DNA of 64,000 bases from Trebonia sp963836195. Its GTDB lineage: Bacteria; Actinomycetota; Actinomycetes; Streptosporangiales; Streptosporangiaceae. Position 1 is the stretch's first letter. Every line of letters starts with the position of its first letter. The notes under the pieces were generated by a model that was given only the letters and a program-made list of their open reading frames with translations, was not told the origin of the DNA and did no database searches. A program made the position numbers and the translations under genes. Of this stretch, positions 57,249 to 64,000 are shown piece by piece. The stretch spans positions 310,001-374,000 of the forward strand of contig CAWIIX010000005.1 in NCBI GenBank assembly GCA_963836195.1. Direction: 5' to 3'.

Positions 57249-58010
57249 ATGGCGGAGCGTGAGCCCAGCATACGAAACGAAGCGGTGGCGTGGTCGGACT
57301 TCGACGCTGGTGAGTACTGGAAGATCAACTATGCCTCTGTGCTGCCAGAGGACGCAGAAATTATGCAGTGCGCAAGCAAGTTCCTCATTGAAGCCTGCGG
57401 GGCGCCGACGCGTTCCAAGCGGGCCGTGGACGTCGGCGCCGGCACCAATCTTTATCCGTCCCTGCTAATGCTGCCCTGGGCCGGTAGTATCGTGTTCACG
57501 GAGTATGCCTCGCCCAATATCGGCTGGCTCAGCAAGAATCTGGCGCCCGGGCCCGGCGAATGGCGCTGGCAGCCCTTCTGGGATCTAATCGCGGAACTGC
57601 CCTGCTACCGGGGCATCGACGATCCCCGCCGCGCGCTCGGGGCCGCCCACGAGATCCGCACCCAGAGCATCTTCGACCTGCCCGAACGAGCCTGGGACAT
57701 CGGCAGCATGTTCTTCGTCGCGGACGGCATGACCACCGACGAGGCGGAGTTCGAGGCCGCGGTGCGCGCGTTCCTGGCGTCCCTCGTGCCGGAGTCGCCC
57801 TTCCTGATGGCGTTCATGGAGGGCTCGACCGGGTACGGCGTCCGGGGTATCCGGTTCCCGGCGGTCAGGGTGACCCCGCGCTCGCTCGACGAGCTCCTCG
57901 CCCGCCTTCCCGTGACCGGCACCAGCGTTCTCCGCACGGACAATTCGGTCCGGGAGCTGAGGCCCGGGTACGACGCGATGCTGCTCGTCACCGGATTCGT
58001 CGCGGCATAA
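57249..58010 (+). CDS. NNMT-like SAM methyltransferase (SCO2525-like), copy 1
   Basis: The 253-residue protein has motif I AVDVGAGTNLYPSLLMLPWA near residue 61, followed by TEYASPNIGWLSKNL. This resembles the nicotinamide/phenylethanolamine N-methyltransferase family and, by recall, the SCO2525 family of Streptomyces. SMFFVADGMTTDEAEFEAAV and a C-terminal GYDAMLLVTGF complete the fold. It should transfer a methyl group from SAM to a small amine or similar substrate. It leads the conserved operon running to 62760 and is 218 nt from copy 2, to which it is clearly homologous (YWxxNY, TNLYPxLLMLPW). Confidence 0.88.
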   Translation: MAEREPSIRNEAVAWSDFDAGEYWKINYASVLPEDAEIMQCASKFLIEACGAPTRSKRAVDVGAGTNLYPSLLMLPWAGSIVFTEYASPNIGWLSKNLAPGPGEWRWQPFWDLIAELPCYRGIDDPRRALGAAHEIRTQSIFDLPERAWDIGSMFFVADGMTTDEAEFEAAVRAFLASLVPESPFLMAFMEGSTGYGVRGIRFPAVRVTPRSLDELLARLPVTGTSVLRTDNSVRELRPGYDAMLLVTGFVAA

Positions 58011-58190
58011 CCGGCCATGCCTCCATCCCCGGGACCCCACGCGACTTGGCTGATCACACCGCGCTCGCGCGGGGAACCGTGCCCGCGGGGAAGGAAAGAA
58101 TCACCATATAGACATACTCGGTGTCATGGCGGAGTATTATCATTATTGGGGGGTCGTGCTTGCGAGCCGAGGTCACAATGCCGCAACTCA

Positions 58191-58220
58191 TTCATAGCGC
58201 AAGTCCCGGTGCGCTATCCT
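58191..58220 (+). promoter_or_regulatory. Possible internal promoter for a leaderless second methyltransferase mRNA
   Basis: TTCATA (58191-58196) and TATCCT (58215-58220) are spaced by 18 nt. Transcription would begin at or next to the ATG at 58229, and no ribosome binding site is present, which suggests a leaderless transcript. Confidence 0.4.
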
Positions 58221-58228
58221 TTAGGTCC

Positions 58229-58990
58229 ATGGCCGACCAAAACGCCGACGCCCCATGGAACACGTTTTCGTCTGATGACTACTGGCGTCGGAACTACCGC
58301 GAACTTCAGGCGGAAGATCAGGAAATAATCCGCCGTGTGAGCAATTTCTTCATAAGTGCGTTCGCGCACCACCCGCCCGCTCAGCGGGGCATCGACGTCG
58401 GTTCAGGCACGAACCTGTATCCCGCGTTGCTGATGCTACCGTGGACCGAGCAGATCCTGCTGACGGACTACTCCGCGAGCAATATCAGCTGGCTTGATGA
58501 TCAACTCGCGGATGACACTTCCGACTGGACCTGGCGGCCGTTTTGGCAGCAGATGCGCGAGTCGAAGGGCTACCGCGAGGTCGACAGCCCGCGCAAGCTG
58601 CTGCGCGAGGCGTGCGTCGCCGAGCCCGGGTACGCGGGGATCGAGCAGGGCAGCGTGTTCGATCTGCCCAGGGCGCGGTGGGACCTCGGCACGATGTTCT
58701 TCGTGGCCGAGTCCATCACCAAGAAACCCGAGGAGTTCCGCGACGCCGTCGCGTGCTTCCTCGGCTCGCTGAAACCAGGCGCGCCGTTCGCGGCGGCCTT
58801 CATGGCGGGTTCGGACGGGTACGAGGTAGCGCGCACCGTCTACCCGGCCGTGCCCATTACCACCGACGACGTCCGGCGGCATCTCACCGAGCTCGGCGCG
58901 GGCGACCTGAGCGTCGAAATGCCGGAGACGGAGCACCGGGTCCGTCACGGGTACACGGGGATGATCGTCGCCACCGGTTTCGCTCGTTAG
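58229..58990 (+). CDS. NNMT-like SAM methyltransferase (SCO2525-like), copy 2
   Basis: The 253-residue product (from MADQNADAPWNTFSSDDYW) has motif I GIDVGSGTNLYPALLMLPW, then LTDYSASNISWLDDQL, and the same overall layout as copy 1, including TMFFVAESITKKPEEF. Most differences lie between the motifs, so this is an old tandem duplication with likely different substrates. I chose the ATG at 58229 because the homology with copy 1 begins there; an upstream ATG at 58121 adds 36 unsupported residues. It is 22 nt from the next gene, in the same operon. Confidence 0.88.
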   Translation: MADQNADAPWNTFSSDDYWRRNYRELQAEDQEIIRRVSNFFISAFAHHPPAQRGIDVGSGTNLYPALLMLPWTEQILLTDYSASNISWLDDQLADDTSDWTWRPFWQQMRESKGYREVDSPRKLLREACVAEPGYAGIEQGSVFDLPRARWDLGTMFFVAESITKKPEEFRDAVACFLGSLKPGAPFAAAFMAGSDGYEVARTVYPAVPITTDDVRRHLTELGAGDLSVEMPETEHRVRHGYTGMIVATGFAR

Positions 58991-59012
58991 CCGATGACAA
59001 GGCCGGAGAGCC

Positions 59013-60857
59013 ATGGAGATCCAGACACGGCGCCACATCCTCGAGATCTGGCGCGCGGCCGTTGACCACTGCTACCGCAAGGGGCAATGGACATGGGGCG
59101 GCCGGAGCGGCCGGAATTCGATCAGCGACGCCGAGCAGCTGCTGACCATCCTGTATCCGGCCACCGCGATCGACTCGCTGAACGTCGACACCGTCGACGA
59201 GACCGCCGACGACGTCCTCGACTACCTTCGCTCGCTGGGCAACGCGATGGACATCCCGCGTCAGCTGATGAAGTTCATCGGCGACTACATGCGCTCCTAC
59301 CTGGTCGATGGGACGCCCGACTTCTCCGGGGCGAGCTACTTCGAGGCGGAGGACCCCGAGGCGGCGGTCGAGGACGAGCAACGCCAGCTGCACGTCGTCG
59401 ACTCCTACTCGATGTCGGTGACGCTGTGCCTGGCCACGCTCGGCTTCCTGCGGGTCTACCGGCAGGGTCTGCGCAGCCCGAAGACGATCCAAGAGGTCGA
59501 CGAGCTGGAGAAGCTGTGCTCGCAACGGCTGACCGCGGCCATGGTGGGCCTGCTGCGCAGCTTCACCGTCAACACCTTCGACACGAACGACCCGCCCGGC
59601 CAGATGCTGTGCGGCATGATCAACCAGCGCGGCGTCGCCACCGAGGTCCTCGTCCACGACCTGCTCGAGGACCTGGCCGAGATCCGGGCCAGCCTCCGGC
59701 AGGAGGTGACGATCGGGCTCGGCCAGGTGGCCGACGAGCTGGAGAACCGGGGCCGGCTGTTCGAATGCGGTTGGTCCTGGGGCGTCGTCGACGGGGCATC
59801 CGAGATCGCGCTCAACACGACCGACATCGGCACCCAGGTGACCGGGGTGGCGGAGGCGCGACCCTACCTGTACTACACGGTGGTCGCCCTCGACGGCATC
59901 CAGGACCTGTTCACCGAGCGGACCCGCACGCTCGGCCTGCTGGACGCGGAGCAGCAGCGGCTGTCGCTGGCGCTCCAGCTTCGCTCGGAGCTCACCCGGC
60001 AATTCTGGGCGAAGGTCGCCACCTTCGGCCGCGGCGGCCGGTGGCCGCTTGAGGACGTGCCCTGGCGGACAACCGACGGCCGCGAGTCGGACTATTACTC
60101 GGTGCTCCTCACCTCGATCGTGGTCGAGGGCGGCGGCGACCGGATCGTCGACGTCGACCGGATCGGGAACCTTCTCGAGGAGCTGGCGAACCGGGGTCGG
60201 GTTACCCGCAGGCCGGTGGAAGACGACCCGGCGATCAACCTCCACATCCCGGGCATGCAGCTGCGGTTGATGGGCAGCGAGAAGGTCGCCGAGGGGCCCC
60301 GGCTGGTGTGGACGGTGTCCAGCTACACCCTGCTGGTGCTCAAGCGGGTGCTCAAGGTGGCGCAGTTGCTCGAGGACAGCTCCGACCGGACCAGGTTCCT
60401 CGATCTCGCCGACTTGATCTGGACGCAGATCGAGGGCCGCAGGATCGAAACGGGGAACGGGCGCGGCCTGTGGGATGAGCCGACCCAGGTGTTCTCCGGC
60501 ACGGCCTACGCCCCCTACGGGGTGCCGTCCTGGTATCACACCGAGCGGGTGGTCGAGGCGCTGGTCGGCGCCGCCGCCGTGACCCAGACGCCCACCAGCG
60601 CCTCCGACGAGCTGGTCGACAGCGCCAGGCAGCTACTCGCGGAGGCGGAGCACCTGTTTGACCGGGAACGGCTGCGGGGCACCAACGACACCGGGGAGCA
60701 GATGCGGGAGAGCTTCCAGGTCGTGGGGGCGAAGCTGCGGCGAGCCCGCGAGATACTCCGGGAGCGGCCGGGCACCGCCAGCGTGCTCGCCCAGGACGTG
60801 CTCCGCGAGCTGGACATGGTCGACGCGGCCCGGCAGGACACGGCGAGGATGAGCTAG
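59013..60857 (+). CDS. Large helical protein of the methyltransferase cassette (SCO2524-like)
   Basis: This 614-residue protein is almost entirely helical by pattern. It has no signal peptide, no membrane helix and no recognisable catalytic motif. Regions such as ILEIWRAAVDHCYRKGQWTWGGRSGRNS near the start (in part), GLWDEPTQVFSGTAYAPYGVPSWYHTER (about 480-510, in part) and a charged C-terminal helix pair stand out. Trp-rich segments and repeated helical pairs suggest an alpha/alpha toroid-like or scaffold fold. It lies between the methyltransferases and the P-loop gene (2-nt gap), which matches the order I recall for SCO2525-2524-2523 in Streptomyces. Function unknown. Confidence 0.8.
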   Translation: MEIQTRRHILEIWRAAVDHCYRKGQWTWGGRSGRNSISDAEQLLTILYPATAIDSLNVDTVDETADDVLDYLRSLGNAMDIPRQLMKFIGDYMRSYLVDGTPDFSGASYFEAEDPEAAVEDEQRQLHVVDSYSMSVTLCLATLGFLRVYRQGLRSPKTIQEVDELEKLCSQRLTAAMVGLLRSFTVNTFDTNDPPGQMLCGMINQRGVATEVLVHDLLEDLAEIRASLRQEVTIGLGQVADELENRGRLFECGWSWGVVDGASEIALNTTDIGTQVTGVAEARPYLYYTVVALDGIQDLFTERTRTLGLLDAEQQRLSLALQLRSELTRQFWAKVATFGRGGRWPLEDVPWRTTDGRESDYYSVLLTSIVVEGGGDRIVDVDRIGNLLEELANRGRVTRRPVEDDPAINLHIPGMQLRLMGSEKVAEGPRLVWTVSSYTLLVLKRVLKVAQLLEDSSDRTRFLDLADLIWTQIEGRRIETGNGRGLWDEPTQVFSGTAYAPYGVPSWYHTERVVEALVGAAAVTQTPTSASDELVDSARQLLAEAEHLFDRERLRGTNDTGEQMRESFQVVGAKLRRAREILRERPGTASVLAQDVLRELDMVDAARQDTARMS

Positions 60858-60859
60858 CG

Positions 60860-61780
60860 ATGATCGTCATCGCGACGTCGGACAAGGGCGGCACCGGCCG
60901 GTCGGTGACCGGGAGCAACGTCGTGTACCGGCGCGCCCTGCAGGGCGGCGACGTCTGCTACGTCGACTTCGACTTCGGCTCGCCGACGGCGGGGGCGATC
61001 TTCGGCATCAGCGCGCTCGCTCGCGGCACCACGACCGGGAAGGGCACTCACTCCTACCTCCTCGGGCGCTCGTCGACCGAGGAGATCTGGGACGTCTGGC
61101 AGCACTCGGACCGCACCAGCCTGCGGCAGCGGCCGCCGGGGACCGGTCGGCTGGCGCTGGTGCCGGGTGACGCCGGCGGGGGCGAGTTCTCGTTCGACGA
61201 CGACGTGGTCGAACGGTGCATCGACCTCTTCCTCCGGCTGCACAGCGAGTTCGAGGTCGTGCTGGTCGACCTCAGCGCCGGCCGGTCGTACGCGGCTGAG
61301 ATCGTCATCGCGGCCACGTCGTCGCCCGGCCTGCGGAACGTGACCACGCGCTGGCTGGTGTTCCACCGCTGGACCCGGCAGCACATCCTGGCCGCGAACG
61401 GCCTGGTCTTCGGCGACCGGGGGCTGCTGGACATCGGCGAGTCGCACGGCCTCGACCGCGACCAGTTCACCAACGACATCCGCTTCGTCCGCACCGCGAT
61501 CGTGGATCCCAACGCGCCCGACCTGGCCGGGCTGCGGCCGCCGCAGCTGGCCTGGCTCCGCGAGGCCAACCGGGGACTGCAGCGGCTGGCGGCCGAGCTG
61601 AGCGTGGGCCGGACCGCCATGCTCGGCGCGGTGCCGCTGGACCCGGTGCTGCAGTGGCGCGAGCAAATGATCACCGACAGCGACGTCTGGGCCCGCCACG
61701 TCGCGAACCAGGCCACGATCGACGCGTTCGACTCCATCGCCAAGAAGATGGTCGACAAGTCCGCCTGGGAACAGCTGTGA
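60860..61780 (+). CDS. Variant P-loop ATPase, ParA/MinD-like (SCO2523-like)
   Basis: The 306-residue protein begins MIVIATSDKGGTGRSVT. This is a deviant Walker A of the ParA/MinD/SIMIBI class, with the signature Lys9 kept, but the usual second Lys is Arg14 and the following T is Val. CYVDFDFGSPTAGAIFGI (about residues 33-50) matches the Walker A' strand, and VVLVDLSAGRS (about 133-143) matches Walker B. It may bind nucleotide with altered or no hydrolysis. The gene is coupled to the SCO2522-like gene by a 4-nt overlap. A membrane-targeting helix is not obvious. Confidence 0.85.
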   Translation: MIVIATSDKGGTGRSVTGSNVVYRRALQGGDVCYVDFDFGSPTAGAIFGISALARGTTTGKGTHSYLLGRSSTEEIWDVWQHSDRTSLRQRPPGTGRLALVPGDAGGGEFSFDDDVVERCIDLFLRLHSEFEVVLVDLSAGRSYAAEIVIAATSSPGLRNVTTRWLVFHRWTRQHILAANGLVFGDRGLLDIGESHGLDRDQFTNDIRFVRTAIVDPNAPDLAGLRPPQLAWLREANRGLQRLAAELSVGRTAMLGAVPLDPVLQWREQMITDSDVWARHVANQATIDAFDSIAKKMVDKSAWEQL

Positions 61781-62760
61781 CCGAGCTCAAGACGGCGTTC
61801 CTGGAGACCAGCGCCGACTACAAGGTCGAGTCGGTGCCGCTCTCCCACGTGTCGGTCGAGGTTGGGCACCTGTACATGGAGGATTTTCTCGACGGCGAGC
61901 GGGCCGTGCGGCGCGCATTCGCGGCGGCCGCCCCGTGGGCCCGCACGGCGCAGACGCCGCAGGCGATCGGCTGCGACAAGAAATCAATCCGGGTCAGTAC
62001 GTGCTTCCTGATCGACGACTACTTCAGCCGGTTCGCCTCCCCCGCGTCGGTCATCCCCATGGTGCTGGCGGCGGCGGAACGGGAGGGCGTGGAGATCGAC
62101 TACCTGGCGCGCGAGTCGGCCTGCGCGGACGCCAACGGCATGAGCTCGGCCGCCCTGACGCTGGGGAGCCTGGTGACCGAGCCGGTGCCCGGCACCACCG
62201 GTGGCCGGCCGCCGCTGACCGAGACCGGCTGGCTGACCAACGGGCAGCGGTCGCCGAGCACCTCGCGGGGCGAGGCGATGGCCAAGCGCACCCCGTGGCA
62301 GCCGCCGCAGGAGAGCGCGCGCAGGCGGCACTCCATCTTCGTCGACGTCGAGCTCTGGGACGAGCGCGACGGGCAGCGGACCTGGTCGTGCCCCATGCTC
62401 GCCGCCGTCTGGCAGTTGCTCCGGCTGGGGCTGCTGCGCGATCAGGGACGCCCGGTCGTCACGCCGCAGGACTGGACCGACTCGCGCTTCCCCGACGACT
62501 GGGACGACCTCCCGGCGGTCATCCGGCTCAGGCCGAAGGCAGCGGCCTTCGCCGCCTACACGACGCTGTCGGTCCTGTCGCCGCGCTTCCTGCCGGTCGA
62601 GCTGGCGGTGCGGACCATCCTGAGCCAGTTCGCCTGCGACGAGAGCATCCTCGCGGAAGCCGCCAACCGGGCCTCGCGCGACGCGATGTCGCTGCCGGAC
62701 GAACTGGTCGACCGGATCCGGTACGTGTTCGCGACCCCGGGGGAAACCGACCCCGCGTGA
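61777..62760 (+). CDS. SCO2522-like protein of the methyltransferase cassette
   Basis: The 327-residue protein starts at a GTG that overlaps the previous stop (GTGA). Visible features are VSVEVGHLYMEDF near residue 23, QAIGCDKKSIRVSTCFLIDDYF (in part, about 62-85), a Ser/Thr/Pro-rich stretch around 130-165, and IFVDVELWDERDGQRTWSCPMLAAVWQLLRLGLL (in part). The conserved cysteines and DD pair could form a catalytic site, but I recognise no known enzyme. It ends the plus-strand operon, 12 nt before the convergent membrane gene. The link to SCO2522 is from memory of gene order. Confidence 0.78.
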   Translation: MTELKTAFLETSADYKVESVPLSHVSVEVGHLYMEDFLDGERAVRRAFAAAAPWARTAQTPQAIGCDKKSIRVSTCFLIDDYFSRFASPASVIPMVLAAAEREGVEIDYLARESACADANGMSSAALTLGSLVTEPVPGTTGGRPPLTETGWLTNGQRSPSTSRGEAMAKRTPWQPPQESARRRHSIFVDVELWDERDGQRTWSCPMLAAVWQLLRLGLLRDQGRPVVTPQDWTDSRFPDDWDDLPAVIRLRPKAAAFAAYTTLSVLSPRFLPVELAVRTILSQFACDESILAEAANRASRDAMSLPDELVDRIRYVFATPGETDPA

Positions 62761-62772
62761 CCGGCGTCCCCG

Positions 62773-63720
62773 TCACTCGTCGATCGGGCGCTCGGGGTTG
62801 GCGGCATCCCACAGCTGCTCGAACTTCCGCTCAAGGTCGCGGATCCGGTCCGGGCTCGGCGCCAGGTAGGTCCGGACGACGGCCGGCCGCGTCTGGCCGG
62901 CGGTGAACGACGTGGCCGGCGTCGTCTCGTAACTGACCGCGCCGTCGAACACGATGAAGTCGAAGATCATTGACCGCATCCACTCGGGAATGAGCTGATG
63001 ATCGAGCATCCGAACCTCGACCCCGGCGTCACGCTGCATCTGGGTGATGCTCATGAAGGTCTCGTCGCGGGCGAGTTCCTCGTTCTCGAACATGAAAATG
63101 CGCCGGACCCGGACCTTCCTGGTGATCGCCTCGCGCTGCAGCTCGAGGTAGCGGTGCCCCAGGTCGCTCGTCCAGAGCCCGCCGTCGAAGCCGCGCATCC
63201 CCGCGTCCACCGTCGACAGCGAGATCGCGTTGATCGACAGCTCGGCTTCCCGCGCCAGGCCGAGCAGCAGGTCCCGGTCTTCGCCGTCATAGGCGATCCC
63301 GCCGCCAACCGGCAACTGGCGCACGAACGCGGTCACCCGCTCGACCTCCCGGCGCGCGAGGCGCTGGAGCAGCGGGTTCACCCGCCCGTCGACCTGGCTG
63401 GCCGTCTCCACGAAGTCCGCCAGCAGTGCCGGGCCCAGGCTGGACCGCTCCATCATGGCGTTCAGCTCGGCCAGCCGGCCGATTTGCATAAAACCGGCGC
63501 TAACGCGCTCGCCGACCGCCGAGACCCGTATCTCGGTGTCCACGATGAAGAGAATGAGCGCGATGCCGAACGCGACAACTGCGGCCAGCTCCAGGGAGTT
63601 CGCGACCTGCATTCCGCCAATATTCGAGGCGACCAGCGTAATGAGCCCGATGAGTAGCGGGAATCCGATTTTCAGCACGATACCCTGCACGAGGCCCCGG
63701 TGCATTCCTCGGTTGGTCAT
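62773..63720 (-). CDS. Two-TM membrane protein with cytoplasmic effector-like domain
   Basis: This 315-residue protein has two N-terminal helices (about residues 9-35 and 42-62) and then a cytoplasmic domain of about 250 residues. RVRRIFMFENEELARDETFM followed by GVEVRMLDHQLIPEWM and FIVFDGAVSY resembles the phospholipase D-like domain of membrane-bound stress or immune proteins, but the HKD motif is absent. The ATG at 63720 overlaps the stop of the gene upstream (63717). The pair faces the SCO2522-like gene. Function unknown. Confidence 0.7.
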   Translation of the reverse strand: MTNRGMHRGLVQGIVLKIGFPLLIGLITLVASNIGGMQVANSLELAAVVAFGIALILFIVDTEIRVSAVGERVSAGFMQIGRLAELNAMMERSSLGPALLADFVETASQVDGRVNPLLQRLARREVERVTAFVRQLPVGGGIAYDGEDRDLLLGLAREAELSINAISLSTVDAGMRGFDGGLWTSDLGHRYLELQREAITRKVRVRRIFMFENEELARDETFMSITQMQRDAGVEVRMLDHQLIPEWMRSMIFDFIVFDGAVSYETTPATSFTAGQTRPAVVRTYLAPSPDRIRDLERKFEQLWDAANPERPIDE

Positions 63721-64000
63721 GCGGGCTCCGACCTCGGCGTCTCGGTGAACGGCTGCAGCGCCTCGATAAGGCCGATCGACAACTGATCGCGTATCCGCTC
63801 GACGGTTTTCTGCCATTGCAGTGAGAACCCCGACCTGTTGTCCAGTTCCTGCCAGATCCGGTCCAGGGTGCCGCTCACGTGCGCGGCCGGCATCCAGGCG
63901 TGCACCAGGTGGTCGATACCGGGGCGGAGCATGCTGACCAGTTCGACCGCCGGGCGACTGCGGGCGACGGCCCGGTCCACGATCTCCAGCAGGGTGGAGA
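63717..64000 (-). CDS. Unknown protein, C-terminal part, cut by the window edge
   Basis: The frame is open to the right edge, so the start lies outside. About 94 residues are visible, including DRAVARSRPAVELVSMLRPGID, VHAWMPAAHVSGTLDRIWQEL and GLIEALQPFTETP. It appears helical, with no motif I recognise. Its stop overlaps the start of the two-TM gene by 4 nt, so the two are translationally coupled and probably form a pair. Confidence 0.6.
   Translation of the reverse strand, partial: STLLEIVDRAVARSRPAVELVSMLRPGIDHLVHAWMPAAHVSGTLDRIWQELDNRSGFSLQWQKTVERIRDQLSIGLIEALQPFTETPRSEPA

Overview
This 64 kb window comes from a high-GC Gram-positive actinomycete (Actinomycetota). The evidence is the very GC-rich third codon positions, many GTG and TTG starts, two LysM plus resuscitation-promoting-factor proteins, an AfsR-type regulator, a mycothiol-type isomerase-fold protein, an F420-type oxidoreductase, several ECF sigma factors and a gene cassette that I recall (unchecked) as the Streptomyces SCO2525-SCO2522 families. 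A mycelial soil or plant-associated genus is likely, but I cannot name it. No tRNA, rRNA, CRISPR array or intact insertion sequence was seen.

Layout. 0-7.3 kb: end of a LysR regulator, an SDR without the usual catalytic tyrosine, a NarL-type two-component pair (regulator frameshifted), a xylose-isomerase-like TIM barrel that may start at ATC, a secreted LysM-RPF protein with a structured leader, a TPR protein, a decayed methyltransferase and a frameshifted Fpg/Nei glycosylase. 7.3-11.8 kb: a secreted GH87 alpha-1,3-glucanase and a second LysM-RPF gene with the same kind of leader. 11.8-16.8 kb: a kinase / membrane pseudokinase / NarL-regulator operon, then an ECF sigma factor with its CU044_5270-type membrane partner. 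17.5-23.9 kb: divergent GH64 beta-1,3-glucanase and GH3 genes that share CBM6 modules, promoter architecture and matched operators. 24-35.9 kb: F420 oxidoreductase, VapBC-like pair, phosphotransferase and EamA-type permease, then an alpha/beta hydrolase-SDR-VOC operon, an AfsR-like regulator fused to a reductase relic, an AraC regulator and an alcohol dehydrogenase. The hydrolase and the dehydrogenase are each preceded by a nearly identical 52-nt element. 36-48 kb: two more sigma factors (one in the ECF42 plus DGPF arrangement), GlgX, DUF4126, a DUF574 methyltransferase, a Nudix protein, an ABC exporter and a YihY/BrkB protein. 48-54 kb: a secreted GH15 glucodextranase-like enzyme and a SNF2-type helicase.

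54-64 kb is the most interesting part. A 1030-residue WD40-GTPase-zinc ribbon-TIR protein is divergent from a tight five-gene operon: two paralogous NNMT-like methyltransferases, a large helical protein, a ParA/MinD-like protein with a substituted P-loop, and an SCO2522-like protein. A convergent two-TM gene and an edge-truncated partner follow. The TIR protein looks like an NAD-hydrolysing or signalling immune receptor. Whether it works with the operon is inference from position.

About ten genes carry apparent frameshifts, which suggests an unpolished assembly; truly decayed genes (DUF574 copy, VOC, monooxygenase reductase, quinone reductase and PadR tails) are also present. The secreted enzymes together target alpha-1,3-, beta-1,3- and alpha-1,6-glucans, which fits attack on fungal walls and on dextran-like polymers.
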